From Lachnospiraceae bacterium (GTDB lineage Bacteria > Bacillota > Clostridia > Lachnospirales > Lachnospiraceae), in the NCBI GenBank assembly GCA_017440575.1, contig JAFSGY010000044.1, positions 1 through 44,316 on the forward strand: DNA of 44,316 nt, in the 5' to 3' direction. The notes beneath the pieces are model-generated. The model was not told where the DNA came from. It made no database searches and saw nothing but the letters and a program-made list of their open reading frames with translations. The translations under genes and the position numbers were made by a program. Below are positions 34,828 to 44,208 of this stretch, piece after piece. How positions within the stretch are numbered: position 1 is the stretch's first letter; each line of letters opens with the position of its first letter.

Positions 34828-35607
34828 TTGTATTGGGACTTGTATTTGATAGAGAATCTGTTGCTGGATGGAGCAATGTTAATATTAACGCTTCTTCTGA
34901 TGCGAAAGAGGGTGTGCTTCGGAAGGGTTCTGATAGCTTCCTTACTCGGGGCGTTAACATCAACTCTGATGCTGATTGTAGGAATGCAATTTGGAATTGC
35001 CTATATCGTTATTTTGTTTGGAATGGGAATGGTAATGATGAGGCTTGCCATGAAACAGAAGACATGGCATGAAGTTATACTTGGAATCGTTTATTATTTT
35101 ACTCTTGTATTTGCATTTTCTAAGCTTCATCAGGTTAGTGAATGGATAATGGGGAATAGGGTAAGCGGAATCGTGCTGGTGGCATTTGTGATAGGGATTA
35201 TGAGTGTAGCGCTTTTGTACATGATATATCAGAATCGCAAAGGCAGACAGAGAGTAATATATAGCGTGGCTGTTATAGCGCAAGGGAAAAGTGTAGAGGT
35301 AAAGGCATTATTGGATACAGGGAATAGCTTAATGGAACCATTTACGAGGAAACCTGTGTCGATCATAGAGAGCGAAGCATGGCGAAATGTACTGCCGGAG
35401 TTGGAACCGGAACGTTTTAAGGTGATTCCGTTTCATAGCATAGGACAAGAACATGGTATCTTAAAAGGGATGGAAATTGATGAGCTGATTATATGGGCAG
35501 GCGATAGGAAAATTGTGCAAAAACAAGCAATTATTGCGGTGTATGAAGGAAGTCTTTCGAGTGATAAAAGCTATCAGATGATTTTACATCAAGGCTTACT
35601 GGTATAA
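34828..35607 (+). CDS. spoIIGA: Sigma-E processing peptidase SpoIIGA
   Basis: The 259-residue protein has about five membrane segments in the N-terminal half and a soluble aspartic-protease-like C-terminal half with ALLDTGNSLMEPFTRKPV, where the Asp of DTGN is catalytic. It removes the pro-sequence of sigma-E in the mother cell after a signal from the forespore. There is no ATG at the N-terminus. TTG 34828 is the first standard start, but the ribosome site GAGGTGA (34805-34811) lies 16 bases before it. Reading begins more naturally three codons earlier at ATA 34819 (see findings). sigE follows after 11 bases. Confidence 0.9.
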   Translation: MYWDLYLIENLLLDGAMLILTLLLMRKRVCFGRVLIASLLGALTSTLMLIVGMQFGIAYIVILFGMGMVMMRLAMKQKTWHEVILGIVYYFTLVFAFSKLHQVSEWIMGNRVSGIVLVAFVIGIMSVALLYMIYQNRKGRQRVIYSVAVIAQGKSVEVKALLDTGNSLMEPFTRKPVSIIESEAWRNVLPELEPERFKVIPFHSIGQEHGILKGMEIDELIIWAGDRKIVQKQAIIAVYEGSLSSDKSYQMILHQGLLV

Positions 35608-35618
35608 GGAGGTAGAAA

Positions 35619-36350
35619 ATGATATTGAATATGTATTTGCCGGGGCGCATGAGAGTATATATGGGTAAAAAAGAGAATGCGTTACAGGCAGGAAGACAGG
35701 AGATACATTATATTGGTGGTTCGGAGATTTTGCCGCCACCGCTTGAGAGCATGGAGGAGAATGAGGCGATTAACGGACTGGAGACTGAAAATGCGGATAT
35801 GTTCCGGGCTTTGCTGATAGAACATAATCTTAGATTAGTAGTCTATATTGCCAAGAAATTTGATAATACCGGAGTTGGAGTAGAAGATTTGATTTCAATA
35901 GGGACGATAGGGTTAATAAAGTCTATTAATACCTTTAATCGTGATAAGAACATTAAGCTTGCAACCTATGCTTCGCGTTGTATTGAAAATGAGATACTGA
36001 TGTATCTAAGAAGGAATAATAAGACGAAACTGGAAGTATCTATTGATGAGCCGCTAAATGTAGACTGGGACGGAAATGAACTATTGTTGTCGGATATTCT
36101 AGGAACAGACGAGGATATTATATATCGAAATCTTGAAAATGAAACAGAAAGAAAGCTACTTCGTAGAGCAGTAAATCGTTTGGGAGATAGGGAGAGGACG
36201 ATTATACAGCTTCGATTTGGATTGAATGATCCAAATGGAGCAGAGATGACTCAGAAGGAGGTAGCAACGTATTTGGGAATCTCACAGTCATATATTTCCA
36301 GGTTAGAAAAGAAGATTATGAAAAGGCTAAAACGCGAAATGGCAAGTTAA
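35619..36350 (+). CDS. sigE: RNA polymerase sporulation sigma factor sigma-E (pro form)
   Basis: The 243-residue sigma-70-family protein directs early mother-cell genes. A pro-sequence of about 28 residues ([16 protein letters not shown] onward) precedes [15 protein letters not shown], the conserved cleavage region for SpoIIGA. Region 2 shows [20 protein letters not shown] and [20 protein letters not shown]; region 4 shows [20 protein letters not shown]. The pair spoIIGA-sigE is the classic spoIIG operon. The AAGGAGG site is 5 bases before ATG. Confidence 0.97.
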   Translation: MILNMYLPGRMRVYMGKKENALQAGRQEIHYIGGSEILPPPLESMEENEAINGLETENADMFRALLIEHNLRLVVYIAKKFDNTGVGVEDLISIGTIGLIKSINTFNRDKNIKLATYASRCIENEILMYLRRNNKTKLEVSIDEPLNVDWDGNELLLSDILGTDEDIIYRNLENETERKLLRRAVNRLGDRERTIIQLRFGLNDPNGAEMTQKEVATYLGISQSYISRLEKKIMKRLKREMAS

Positions 36351-36429
36351 GCATGTTGAAGGGAAGCTGATGCGGAACACCGTATTTACATATGTCTTTA
36401 AAGGCATAGAAATATGGAGGTAATAGCAT

Positions 36430-37209
36430 ATGGCGCTTGGTAAGGTAGAGATTTGCGGTGTGAATACAGCAAAGCTTCCCGTTTTGAAAAATGAAGAAAA
36501 AGAAGAATTGTTTATTAAAATCAAAGAGGGGGATGAGGAGGCAAGAGAGCAGTATATAAAGGGTAATCTACGACTTGTATTAAGTGTTATTAAGCGCTTT
36601 TCGCAGGCGAATGAAAATGTAGATGATTTATTTCAGATTGGATGTATAGGATTGATTAAGGCAATTGACAACTTTAATCCAGAGTTGGAGGTAAAATTTT
36701 CCACGTATGCAGTTCCTATGATTATCGGTGAGATTCGGAGATTTTTACGTGATAACAATGCGATAAGAGTAAGCCGTTCCTTAAAGGATACCGCTTACAA
36801 GGCAATTTATGCCAAGGAAAGTCTTACTAAAAAGAATCTAAAAGAGCCTACCATTGTTGAGATAGCAGAGGAAATCGGTATTCCTAAGGAGGATGTTGTC
36901 TATGCCTTGGATGCGATACAGAATCCTATGAGCCTATATGAGCCGGTTTATACAGAGGGTGGAGATACTTTATATGTCATGGATCAAATAAGTGATAAAA
37001 AGAGTAGGGAAGAGAACTGGATAGAAAATATATCCTTGAGCGAGGCCATGAAGAGATTAAATGAGAGAGAGAATGAGATTATAACGCTGCGATTTTTTGA
37101 GGGTAAAACACAAATGGAAGTAGCGGAATATATTGGAATATCACAGGCACAGGTATCTCGCCTTGAAAAAAATGCATTACACATCATGAAGAAATATTTG
37201 GCGTTTTGA
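36430..37209 (+). CDS. sigG: RNA polymerase sporulation sigma factor sigma-G
   Basis: The 259-residue forespore sigma factor starts with VEICGVNTAKLPVLKNEEK, the diagnostic N-terminus of sigma-G (sigma-F lacks it). Region 2 is LRLVLSVIKRFSQANENVDD with FSTYAVPMIIGEIRRFLRD, region 3 is RVSRSLKDTAYKA, and region 4 is VAEYIGISQAQVSRLEKNAL. It drives late forespore genes. It follows sigE after 79 bases, and I could not fit a clear forespore promoter in that gap. The GGAGG site has a spacing of 9. Confidence 0.97.
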   Translation: MALGKVEICGVNTAKLPVLKNEEKEELFIKIKEGDEEAREQYIKGNLRLVLSVIKRFSQANENVDDLFQIGCIGLIKAIDNFNPELEVKFSTYAVPMIIGEIRRFLRDNNAIRVSRSLKDTAYKAIYAKESLTKKNLKEPTIVEIAEEIGIPKEDVVYALDAIQNPMSLYEPVYTEGGDTLYVMDQISDKKSREENWIENISLSEAMKRLNERENEIITLRFFEGKTQMEVAEYIGISQAQVSRLEKNALHIMKKYLAF

Positions 37210-37253
37210 GTAAACTTTTTCAACAATATTTAAAAGACAGATAATATATTCTA

Positions 37254-37282
37254 TTGACTAAAAAAGAAAAACAATTTACAAT
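37254..37282 (+). promoter_or_regulatory. Predicted sigma-A promoter of the chemotaxis receptor gene
   Basis: TTGACT (37254-37259), a 17-base spacer, and TACAAT (37277-37282), five of six matches in each. The sigma-28 type flagellar promoter pattern was looked for and not seen. Confidence 0.7.
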
Positions 37283-37330
37283 AGAAATAAAGTAGTCATA
37301 AGCATTATTGTGTGAAAGGATGTTACTATT

Positions 37331-39118
37331 ATGGAGAAACAAAAGAAGAAAAAGAAATTTCGTTTTGATGTGAAGTCAATTATTCTTACAATTTCGTCTT
37401 TGCCTATGCTGACGGTATGTATTGTGGTAACTTTTTTTGCAAGTCTTACCATACGCGAGGGTTTAGAGGACAAAGTGTTAGAAGGTTTAAAGGGTATCAC
37501 AACGTCAACTGCCTATGTATTGAATGAGGTGGATTCTGGTGATTATCGCTTGGAAGGAGATATTCTTTACAAAGGAAAGTATAATCTTACAGAGAATATT
37601 GCTTTGTTGGATGATATCGCAGCAAGAAATGAAAGTGTGTTGACTGTATTCTATGGAGATGTTCGTCGAGCAACAACCATTATGGATGAAATGGGACAAA
37701 GAGTAGTAGGAACTAAAGCAGATGCAGAAGTTACAGCACAGGTATTAAATGCCGGACAGGATTATCTTGCTGAAACGATTCTGATTAGTGGTGAAGAATA
37801 TTCTGGTTATTATATTCCATTGAATAATAGTGATGGCACGATTGTGGGAATGTTATTTGCAGGAAGAGCTTATGAGGACGTAGAACATTATACAACAAGC
37901 AGATGTAATTTTATTATGATTGTAGCATTTGTCATGTATTTCTTATGTGCGGCGGGTTCTATCGTTATTACAAGAAGAACAGTGCTTCTTCCAATTAAAA
38001 AGATTTCAGATGTTGCTGTTAAGATGGCAAAGGGAGACATTAATCAGACCTTGAATAAAACAAGAGATGATGAATTCGGAGATTTGATGGATGACTTTGG
38101 TAAGATGATTGATAACATAGGTGCTCAGGCTAAAGTGGCAGAACAGGTTGCAACTGGTGATTTGACAGTAAATTGCAGAGTGGCAAGCGAGCAGGATGTT
38201 ATGGGTATTGCCTTAAAGAAGATGGTTCGTGATAATAACAAGAACCTTTCTGTTATCCGTGATGCGGCAGCCAGAATGGCATCCGGTGCAAATGAGGTTG
38301 CCAGTGCAAGTAACTCTCTGGCACAGGGAACAACAGAGCAGGCAAGTGCGATTGAGGAGATTACAGCTTCCATTGAAGAGATTGCAAATGGTGCAAGAGT
38401 TAATGCAGAAGATGCGAATGCTGCAAATGAGCTGGTACAGAATACGAAGGATGGTGCAATTCGTGGTAATGACCAGATGAAGCAGATGATTAAGGCGATG
38501 AAGGATATCAATGAATCTTCTGAAAATATCTCCAAGATTATGAAGGTCATTGATGATATTGCATTCCAGACCAATATTTTGGCATTGAATGCTTCTGTAG
38601 AAGCAGCTAGAGCCGGAGTTCATGGAAAAGGCTTTGCAGTAGTTGCAGATGAGGTAAGAAATTTGGCAAGTAAGTCTGCAGAGGCAGCAAAGGATTCTGC
38701 GGAGATGATTGAAGATTCTATCAAGAAGGTAGAAATCGGTTCTAAGCTTGCAGAAGAAACAGCAGTTGCATTAGAGGAGATACAGGAATCCGTAGAAAAT
38801 ATTGCAAAGCTGGTAAGTGGTATTGCAACAGCATCTGTAAATCAAGCTAATTCAGTAGGACAGGTAAATGCTGGTATTACACAGATTGCAGACGTTGTTC
38901 AGACGAATTCAGCAACAAGTGAAGAATGTGCAGCTGCAAGTGCAGAGTTATCTTCTCTTGCAGGACAGCTTCAGCATGCAGTTGCTAAGTATAAGCTCTT
39001 ATCAGGAAGAGTGTATCGAACAGAATTTGATGAAGAGAATCAGATGGATAGTGAAGATGATGTATATCGTGATAATGAAAGCATTATTTCACTGGACGGA
39101 GACTTCGGAAAATATTAA
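37331..39118 (+). CDS. Methyl-accepting chemotaxis protein with Cache-type sensor
   Basis: The 595-residue receptor: Lys-rich start, membrane segment (about 18-40), extracellular sensor of about 150 residues with [15 protein letters not shown] and [20 protein letters not shown], typical of single Cache domains, second membrane segment (about 191-215), HAMP (about 216-268), then a long coiled signalling domain whose tip reads [20 protein letters not shown] near residue 418. The C-terminus is acidic ([11 protein letters not shown]) and lacks a CheR-binding pentapeptide. No other chemotaxis gene is nearby. The ligand cannot be told. Confidence 0.92.
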   Translation: MEKQKKKKKFRFDVKSIILTISSLPMLTVCIVVTFFASLTIREGLEDKVLEGLKGITTSTAYVLNEVDSGDYRLEGDILYKGKYNLTENIALLDDIAARNESVLTVFYGDVRRATTIMDEMGQRVVGTKADAEVTAQVLNAGQDYLAETILISGEEYSGYYIPLNNSDGTIVGMLFAGRAYEDVEHYTTSRCNFIMIVAFVMYFLCAAGSIVITRRTVLLPIKKISDVAVKMAKGDINQTLNKTRDDEFGDLMDDFGKMIDNIGAQAKVAEQVATGDLTVNCRVASEQDVMGIALKKMVRDNNKNLSVIRDAAARMASGANEVASASNSLAQGTTEQASAIEEITASIEEIANGARVNAEDANAANELVQNTKDGAIRGNDQMKQMIKAMKDINESSENISKIMKVIDDIAFQTNILALNASVEAARAGVHGKGFAVVADEVRNLASKSAEAAKDSAEMIEDSIKKVEIGSKLAEETAVALEEIQESVENIAKLVSGIATASVNQANSVGQVNAGITQIADVVQTNSATSEECAAASAELSSLAGQLQHAVAKYKLLSGRVYRTEFDEENQMDSEDDVYRDNESIISLDGDFGKY

Positions 39119-39129
39119 TATAAGAATAG

Positions 39130-39160
39130 AATCTGCCCCGGTGGAGTGCCGGGGCAGATT
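39130..39160 (+). terminator. GC-rich hairpin after the chemotaxis receptor gene
   Basis: AATCTGCCCCGG (39130-39141) and CCGGGGCAGATT (39149-39160) form a perfect 12-bp stem with a 7-base loop, by far the most GC-rich spot nearby. The following TGAATC is a poor T-run, so termination may be partial. Confidence 0.6.
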
Positions 39161-39198
39161 TGAATCTATACAAGCGCGTAAGAAGGGTTGGTAGACAC

Positions 39199-39879
39199 TT
39201 GAAGATATATGCAACAAATACAAAAGCCTTGAAAACGATGCAGGAAGCGATATGGTCTGAATGGATTCAGTTGTTGGATTGCACAAGAAGGGAAAGAATA
39301 GTTGAACTAAGACAAAAAAAGGATCGGATACAAAGCATGGGTGCCGGTCTTTTGCTGCGATATAGCTTTCTAAAGGAAGGATATGCTATAGAGCAGTGGG
39401 AAAATATTATAATACAGCGTTCAACGTCAGGAAAACCAAGTCTCGTGCAATATCCTGAGTTTTGCTATTCATTGTCACACTCCGGTGACTGGGTAATATG
39501 TGGTGTGCATAGCAAAGAGTTGGGAGCAGACATTCAGGAAATGCGGTCGTGGAAGGAGAATGTTGCAAAACGTTTTTTTGCACAGGAAGAGTATGAGAGA
39601 CTTCAAGGGGCGCAGGAAGAAGAAAAACAGAATATGTTTTATAAGCTGTGGACAGCAAAAGAAAGTTATGGAAAGCTGACGGGAGACGGGATAGGAAAAG
39701 GAATCAGCCAGTATTTGGTAGAGGATGATTTTGAAACGATAACAGATACAGAAAAGAGAATAACAGCGATGATAAAAATTTATGATACAATACCGGAATA
39801 TATGGTATGTGTATGTGCAAAAGAGGGAAATGTGTTTCCAAAAAAGATAGAAGTGGTTGATTTGGAAGCTATGAAGTAA
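39199..39879 (+). CDS. 4'-phosphopantetheinyl transferase, Sfp type
   Basis: The 226-residue enzyme moves phosphopantetheine from CoA to a carrier protein serine. Seen: SLSHSGDWVICG with the substrate-binding His, ELGADIQEM with the metal Asp, and FYKLWTAKESYGKLTGDGIG with the WxxKES motif, in the order typical for Sfp-type enzymes of about 225 residues. The start is taken at TTG 39199, giving MKIYATN as in the family; a TTG at 39160 overlaps the hairpin. No polyketide or peptide synthase is in the window, so its carrier protein is unknown; it may serve fatty acid synthesis if AcpS is missing. Confidence 0.9.
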   Translation: MKIYATNTKALKTMQEAIWSEWIQLLDCTRRERIVELRQKKDRIQSMGAGLLLRYSFLKEGYAIEQWENIIIQRSTSGKPSLVQYPEFCYSLSHSGDWVICGVHSKELGADIQEMRSWKENVAKRFFAQEEYERLQGAQEEEKQNMFYKLWTAKESYGKLTGDGIGKGISQYLVEDDFETITDTEKRITAMIKIYDTIPEYMVCVCAKEGNVFPKKIEVVDLEAMK

Positions 39880-39928
39880 CAGATTAGATATAACTTGAAA
39901 CAGTGTACAAAGGAAAGGAAGGAAGTCT

Positions 39929-42250
39929 ATGCTTAGTGTGAACGGTAAAAACGCTGTGAAAAAGAATGAAGTGATTTTTAAGCAGGGTGATGCAGTAACA
40001 CAGGTTGGTATTGTTTTATCAGGTAAGGTGCTGATGCAGAATGACTGGATGCGTCTAGTCAGAGGTCAGGGAGCACTGATTGCATTAAATGATATTCCAC
40101 AGGAAATATACGGAGCAACCTATATTGCAATGGAGGATTCGGTGATTTATGCATTGCCGATAACCGGAGAGGAGTCAATACGCAGTATTGTTGCCAAAAA
40201 TGTAGATTATCGTGCCATTATGATTTCTTCCCAGTTCAAGTACATAACAACACTTGCCAGAATTAGGCAGGATTTGTATAACAGAGTCTATCGTTTATAT
40301 CAGTTTGCACAGAGAAGCTATCAGCAATATAGTGCATTGTGTCAGGCAATGGGACTTCAGATGATTTCTTTGCAGGAGATGGAGGACATACAACCGTATG
40401 ACCAGATTGTAGATGAGAATGAAGACCGCTTAAGATACTATGAGGAAGGTGCTAAGATTCCTTTGGCAGTGAATAAGCAGTATTTTTCATATAGTGAAGA
40501 GATGGTGGTGTATCAGGTAACAGAGATTATCAACATGGTTGATTCCTTCTATGGTGACTGTAATGCCATGATTGATTATATTAAGGAGCTGTTGGAGCTT
40601 GTGGGAAGTAAGCCGAATCATAATCTGTTTGAATATGCATGTGTGCAGGGAACAGAGATGAGAAGAAAAGGTGAGGTTCCGCGAGAGATGAAGGGATTGC
40701 TTACCGATATTTTAAAGGAAGTGCAGTTCCAGCATAGTGAGTTACAGAAGCAGTGCCAGAATATTGCAGCAATGGATTTTGACTCTATGGAAAAGAGAAT
40801 AGAAGATGTTGTTTCCAAGGAAATGACGGAGAGCGAGAAGAAGTCGCAGGAAGAAAAAGATGCGGCAATGAAGCGAGATGTGCTATCGCTTAAGAATTCC
40901 ATGAATCAGGTAATAGAATTTGCTGCATTGGATGAGGAAACAGCTGAAAAGCTTCGTACCAATGTAGATTATCTGGTAAAGGCATCTGACAGATTATCCA
41001 TAGAAGATGATGTTAAGAAGGCTAAGAAGACGATTACTCCGATCGTATTCCAGTTATATTATGACTGCTATATGAAGGTAAGTCGGGGAATTCCTACAAT
41101 GCCAAAAGCAGTAGAGTTGTTCCTAAATTTTGGTATGTTGGATGAACGCTTATTAGAGCAGGAGCATTTGGAATTCCTATGTAGCATAGAGCCGGAAGAA
41201 AATGAAGGTCCATGTAAAGTGTTTACCATGGTAGAATGGCTCAATATGATTCGTGAAGGTAAGCGAGAACCGTCAAAGAGTGAATTTGATGAGGATTACT
41301 TTGAGAATCTTCGTACGATGAAGAAGATGGGTGATATTACAGAAGCAGAGCAAAAGGCTCTGACGAATGATATGGCTAAGCGTGTAGAATATGAGGTTAT
41401 GAACATGCAGAAGAGTAACAGCAGAACTCTGTATGGACAGCCGACGACCTATATGCCGATTCTCTATAAGGAAGCCATCTTTGGCTATCTTGACAAGATT
41501 CTAATAACGAAAAAGATGATTAATCAGAGCGTGGAGAATCTGATGAAGGTTGATTATTCTGTATTTTATCGTGAGGTACTGTATACGAATACGGCATTGA
41601 AAATCAATCATGAGTCAACTATGCAGAATATATATCCTGATATTATTTTATTCCCGTTATACGGTATCAATGCTGCTATGTGGCAGGAGGTAGGCGGCAA
41701 GAATAAAGCAACACCGGGAAGATTTGCGTTCCCGATTCTATCCAATACCAATGTAGATGATATGATGGTTAAGCTGTTTGGAAGATTCCGTTGGGAGCTT
41801 TGCAGGTGTATTCAGGGTATGCAGTGGAATGATGTCAAGGTAAAGTCGCTGACTTCAGAATATATGGATTATATTCAGTTCTATCGTAAGAATCGAGACT
41901 TGTCTGATGAGGCAAGAGAGAAGATTAAGCTCCAGATTCAGAAGGCAAGAAATAATTCAAGAGAAATCTTCTTGATTGATTATGAATTCTGGGTTAAGAG
42001 TGAATCAAACGGTTCTATGAAGATGAATAAGGTAGCAAGAGAGATTCTGGCAACCTATTGTCCGTTTGAAAAGTCATTAAGAGAGAAACTTGGTGTACAG
42101 AGACCTTATGAGGTGGCAATGGCAAGACATGGAAGAAACAGCTTGAAGAAGAAGCAGGAGTTCGACTTAAGAATCAGAGCAATCCAAAAGGAATCACCGG
42201 ATGTGCCGGAAGAGATTTTGACAACCTACAATTTCTATGCGGATTTATAA
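39929..42250 (+). CDS. Large protein with N-terminal cyclic-nucleotide-binding-like domain, otherwise unrecognised
   Basis: This is a 773-residue, apparently soluble protein. Residues about 10-90 look like a cNMP-binding beta-roll: KKNEVIFKQGDAVTQVGIVLSGKVLMQ, then GALIALNDIP and MEDSVIYALPI. I do not see the phosphate-binding FGE...RAA cassette, so nucleotide binding is doubtful. The rest has helix-rich segments, a charged, Lys/Glu-rich stretch (about 285-320), and a C-terminal half with aromatic-rich text such as NSRTLYGQPTTYMPILYKEA. No DNA-binding or catalytic motif is recognised. It lies behind the phosphopantetheinyl transferase and ends at a two-way terminator. GGAAAGGAAGG serves as ribosome site. 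The function is unknown. Confidence 0.85.
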   Translation: MLSVNGKNAVKKNEVIFKQGDAVTQVGIVLSGKVLMQNDWMRLVRGQGALIALNDIPQEIYGATYIAMEDSVIYALPITGEESIRSIVAKNVDYRAIMISSQFKYITTLARIRQDLYNRVYRLYQFAQRSYQQYSALCQAMGLQMISLQEMEDIQPYDQIVDENEDRLRYYEEGAKIPLAVNKQYFSYSEEMVVYQVTEIINMVDSFYGDCNAMIDYIKELLELVGSKPNHNLFEYACVQGTEMRRKGEVPREMKGLLTDILKEVQFQHSELQKQCQNIAAMDFDSMEKRIEDVVSKEMTESEKKSQEEKDAAMKRDVLSLKNSMNQVIEFAALDEETAEKLRTNVDYLVKASDRLSIEDDVKKAKKTITPIVFQLYYDCYMKVSRGIPTMPKAVELFLNFGMLDERLLEQEHLEFLCSIEPEENEGPCKVFTMVEWLNMIREGKREPSKSEFDEDYFENLRTMKKMGDITEAEQKALTNDMAKRVEYEVMNMQKSNSRTLYGQPTTYMPILYKEAIFGYLDKILITKKMINQSVENLMKVDYSVFYREVLYTNTALKINHESTMQNIYPDIILFPLYGINAAMWQEVGGKNKATPGRFAFPILSNTNVDDMMVKLFGRFRWELCRCIQGMQWNDVKVKSLTSEYMDYIQFYRKNRDLSDEAREKIKLQIQKARNNSREIFLIDYEFWVKSESNGSMKMNKVAREILATYCPFEKSLREKLGVQRPYEVAMARHGRNSLKKKQEFDLRIRAIQKESPDVPEEILTTYNFYADL

Positions 42251-42270
42251 AGATAATAAATATCAATATA

Positions 42271-42303
42271 AAAATCGGAATCTGAATCAGATTCCGATTT
42301 TAG
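42271..42303. terminator. Bidirectional terminator between convergent genes
   Basis: AAAATCGGAATCTG (42271-42284) and CAGATTCCGATTTT (42288-42301) pair perfectly with a 3-base loop. A on the left and T on the right serve both the plus-strand gene ending at 42250 and the minus-strand gene ending at 42315. Confidence 0.92.
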
Positions 42304-42314
42304 TGATTTAGTTA

Positions 42315-43628
42315 TTAATTATTTTCGGCATTTTCTGTTGTTTCTAAACTGTCAGCATCTTGAGCTGTTTCTGATTTTTCAGGAAGGAGGATCTGAACCT
42401 TTTCGATGCGGTTCTGAACCACTTCCTTAGCAATCAGTGTAATACCATCTTCTGTTGTGACCTGTTCTCCGTCGGTAGGGAAACGGTCTAGCAGTTCGAT
42501 GATAATACCACCGATAGAGTCGAAGTCTTCGGAAGAGAAAGTGGTCTCAAGGGCATCATTTACATCGTCAAGCTTCATGCTTGCATCTACCAGATATTCG
42601 TTATCAGAAAGCTTTTGAATAAGGTCTTCTTCGTCCTCATCGTACTCATCACGAATTTCACCAACAATTTCTTCTAATAAATCCTCTAAAGTAATCATAC
42701 CGACTGTAACACCATATTCATTGAGAACAAGAGCAACGTTGGCTGTTATATTACGCATTTCAAGCAGTAAATCAGCTGTCTTTTTAAATTCATAGGTATA
42801 ATGTGCTTCACGCATAATATCGCGAAGCTTGAAGTCTTCTTTATTCGGAACGAGAAGAAAATCCTTCACGTTTATAATACCGATGATATTATCGCTTTCT
42901 CCCTCATAAACAGGAATACGTGTGTACATAGATTCCTTAAAGAGATTCCATAATTCTGTGTAAGAAGCTTCTACATCTATCGTTGTCATATCGATTCGTG
43001 GAATCATAATATCCTTAGCAACAGAGTCGCTGAAATCGAATACGTTATAAATCCATTTTTTCTCTTCCTGCTCAATGACACCATCCTCATGACTTACGTC
43101 TACGTATGTCTTTAATTCGGATTCTGTCATTATGGCACGTTTATTAGGATCAATATGTAAAAGACGAAGCAATGCACCTGAAATAATATCAACGACAAAA
43201 ATAACAGGAGTCAGTATCTGCATTAAAAAATAAATAATGCCAGAATACATAAGAGCAAGCTTTTCATTATTATACATAGCCCAGGTCTTAGGAACAATTT
43301 CTCCAAATAGAAGAACGAGAAGTGTAAGAACACCGGTTGCAATACCAACAGCAGCATTACCAAACATACGAATTACCAAAGAAGTCGTAAGGGAAGAAGC
43401 ACTGATATTAACGATATTGTTACCGATTAGAATGGCACTGATTAATTTACTTTTGTTATCAAGCACCTTTTGTAGCGTAAGAACACGCTTGGTAGGATTC
43501 TCTTCCACCATAGTACGTACCTTCACGAGACTAAGCGTGGTAAGTGCTGTCTCGGCAGACGAGAAAAATCCAGATAAAAATAATAAAACTACAAGAATAC
43601 AAATTTGTATGACACCAGCGGTATCCAA
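42315..43628 (-). CDS. HlyC/CorC (CNNM-type) transporter with CBS pair
   Basis: The 437-residue membrane protein: DUF21/CNNM domain with about four membrane segments (1-190), including SGFFSSAETALTTLS and LLFGEIVPKTWAM, then two CBS domains (about 205-330, with DIMIPRIDMTTI and EYGVTVGMITLEDLLEEIVG) and a C-terminal CorC/HlyC domain (about 345-420, with SIGGIIIELL), ending in an acidic tail. Relatives move magnesium or sodium, and older names call them hemolysins; ion transport is the better call. The start is TTG at 43628 with GGAGG 8 bases upstream on the minus strand. Confidence 0.93.
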   Translation of the reverse strand: MDTAGVIQICILVVLLFLSGFFSSAETALTTLSLVKVRTMVEENPTKRVLTLQKVLDNKSKLISAILIGNNIVNISASSLTTSLVIRMFGNAAVGIATGVLTLLVLLFGEIVPKTWAMYNNEKLALMYSGIIYFLMQILTPVIFVVDIISGALLRLLHIDPNKRAIMTESELKTYVDVSHEDGVIEQEEKKWIYNVFDFSDSVAKDIMIPRIDMTTIDVEASYTELWNLFKESMYTRIPVYEGESDNIIGIINVKDFLLVPNKEDFKLRDIMREAHYTYEFKKTADLLLEMRNITANVALVLNEYGVTVGMITLEDLLEEIVGEIRDEYDEDEEDLIQKLSDNEYLVDASMKLDDVNDALETTFSSEDFDSIGGIIIELLDRFPTDGEQVTTEDGITLIAKEVVQNRIEKVQILLPEKSETAQDADSLETTENAENN

Positions 43629-43676
43629 GGTAAAATCCTCCTTAAAATTAGTTATATTTTTTGGTTACATGCATAG

Positions 43677-43705
43677 ATTATATCAGTGTTAAATATAGAA
43701 AACAA
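43677..43705 (-). promoter_or_regulatory. Predicted sigma-A promoter of the CorC-type gene
   Basis: On the minus strand TTGTTT (43705-43700), a 17-base spacer, and a perfect TATAAT (43682-43677), about 50 bases before the start codon. Confidence 0.7.
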
Positions 43706-43742
43706 TAAATAAATCATAAAATTTATGGGAGGATTTAGTAAA

Positions 43743-44105
43743 ATGGTAAGATATGAAAGAGTAATTACATTATTAAAATGTCTGTTGGCAGCATATGTAG
43801 CAACAGGACTTATGCTGGCGCTTCTTGCAGTACTTCTGTACAAGCTGCAGTTGAGTGAAGACACGGTGGAGATCGGAATTATAGTGGTGTATGTGGTGTC
43901 TTCTTTACTTGCAGGCTTATTTTTTTCAAAGGGTGCCAGAAGCAGACGCTTTTTATGGGGAATGGCAGCAGGCGCTGCATACTTCCTTATTATATGTGCA
44001 GTATCTGTAGCAATGGAACCAGAGTTTGCCTTTTTGTCGAATTCCTGTCTGACAACCATGGCGATTTGTGTTGGAAGTGGTATGCTTGGAGGGATGCTTG
44101 GATAA
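43743..44105 (+). CDS. TIGR04086 family small membrane protein
   Basis: The 120-residue protein has four membrane segments (about 12-34, 44-64, 73-93, 100-119) with a short GARSRR loop between the second and third. It matches the TIGR04086 type of Clostridial membrane protein, which is often found near SCIFF genes; its function is unknown. ATG 43743 is 10 bases after GGGAGG; an ATG at 43725 overlaps that ribosome site and is rejected. The SCIFF precursor begins 103 bases downstream, so the two may be linked. Confidence 0.82.
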   Translation: MVRYERVITLLKCLLAAYVATGLMLALLAVLLYKLQLSEDTVEIGIIVVYVVSSLLAGLFFSKGARSRRFLWGMAAGAAYFLIICAVSVAMEPEFAFLSNSCLTTMAICVGSGMLGGMLG

Positions 44106-44123
44106 AAAAATTATAAAAGGTAC

Positions 44124-44152
44124 TTTTCCCGATGAAAAATGTATGCTATACT
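44124..44152 (+). promoter_or_regulatory. Possible extended -10 promoter of the SCIFF precursor gene
   Basis: TATACT (44147-44152) preceded by TGC forms an extended -10. The -35 region (TTTTCC, 44124-44129) is weak. The start codon is 57 bases further on. Confidence 0.45.
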
Positions 44153-44208
44153 ACATAGAGTATGAAAATAGGTCATTTAGACTTAAATAACGTTAGGAGG
44201 CTTTTGTT

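Noticed and set aside
36351-36429. Forespore (sigma-F or sigma-G) promoter before sigG
   Set aside because: GCATG at 36351 and GGAACACC at 36374 look suggestive, but the spacing of 18 is too long and the -10 is a poor match.
39160-39198. Earlier TTG start for the phosphopantetheinyl transferase
   Set aside because: It overlaps the terminator hairpin and adds a basic leader absent from the family.
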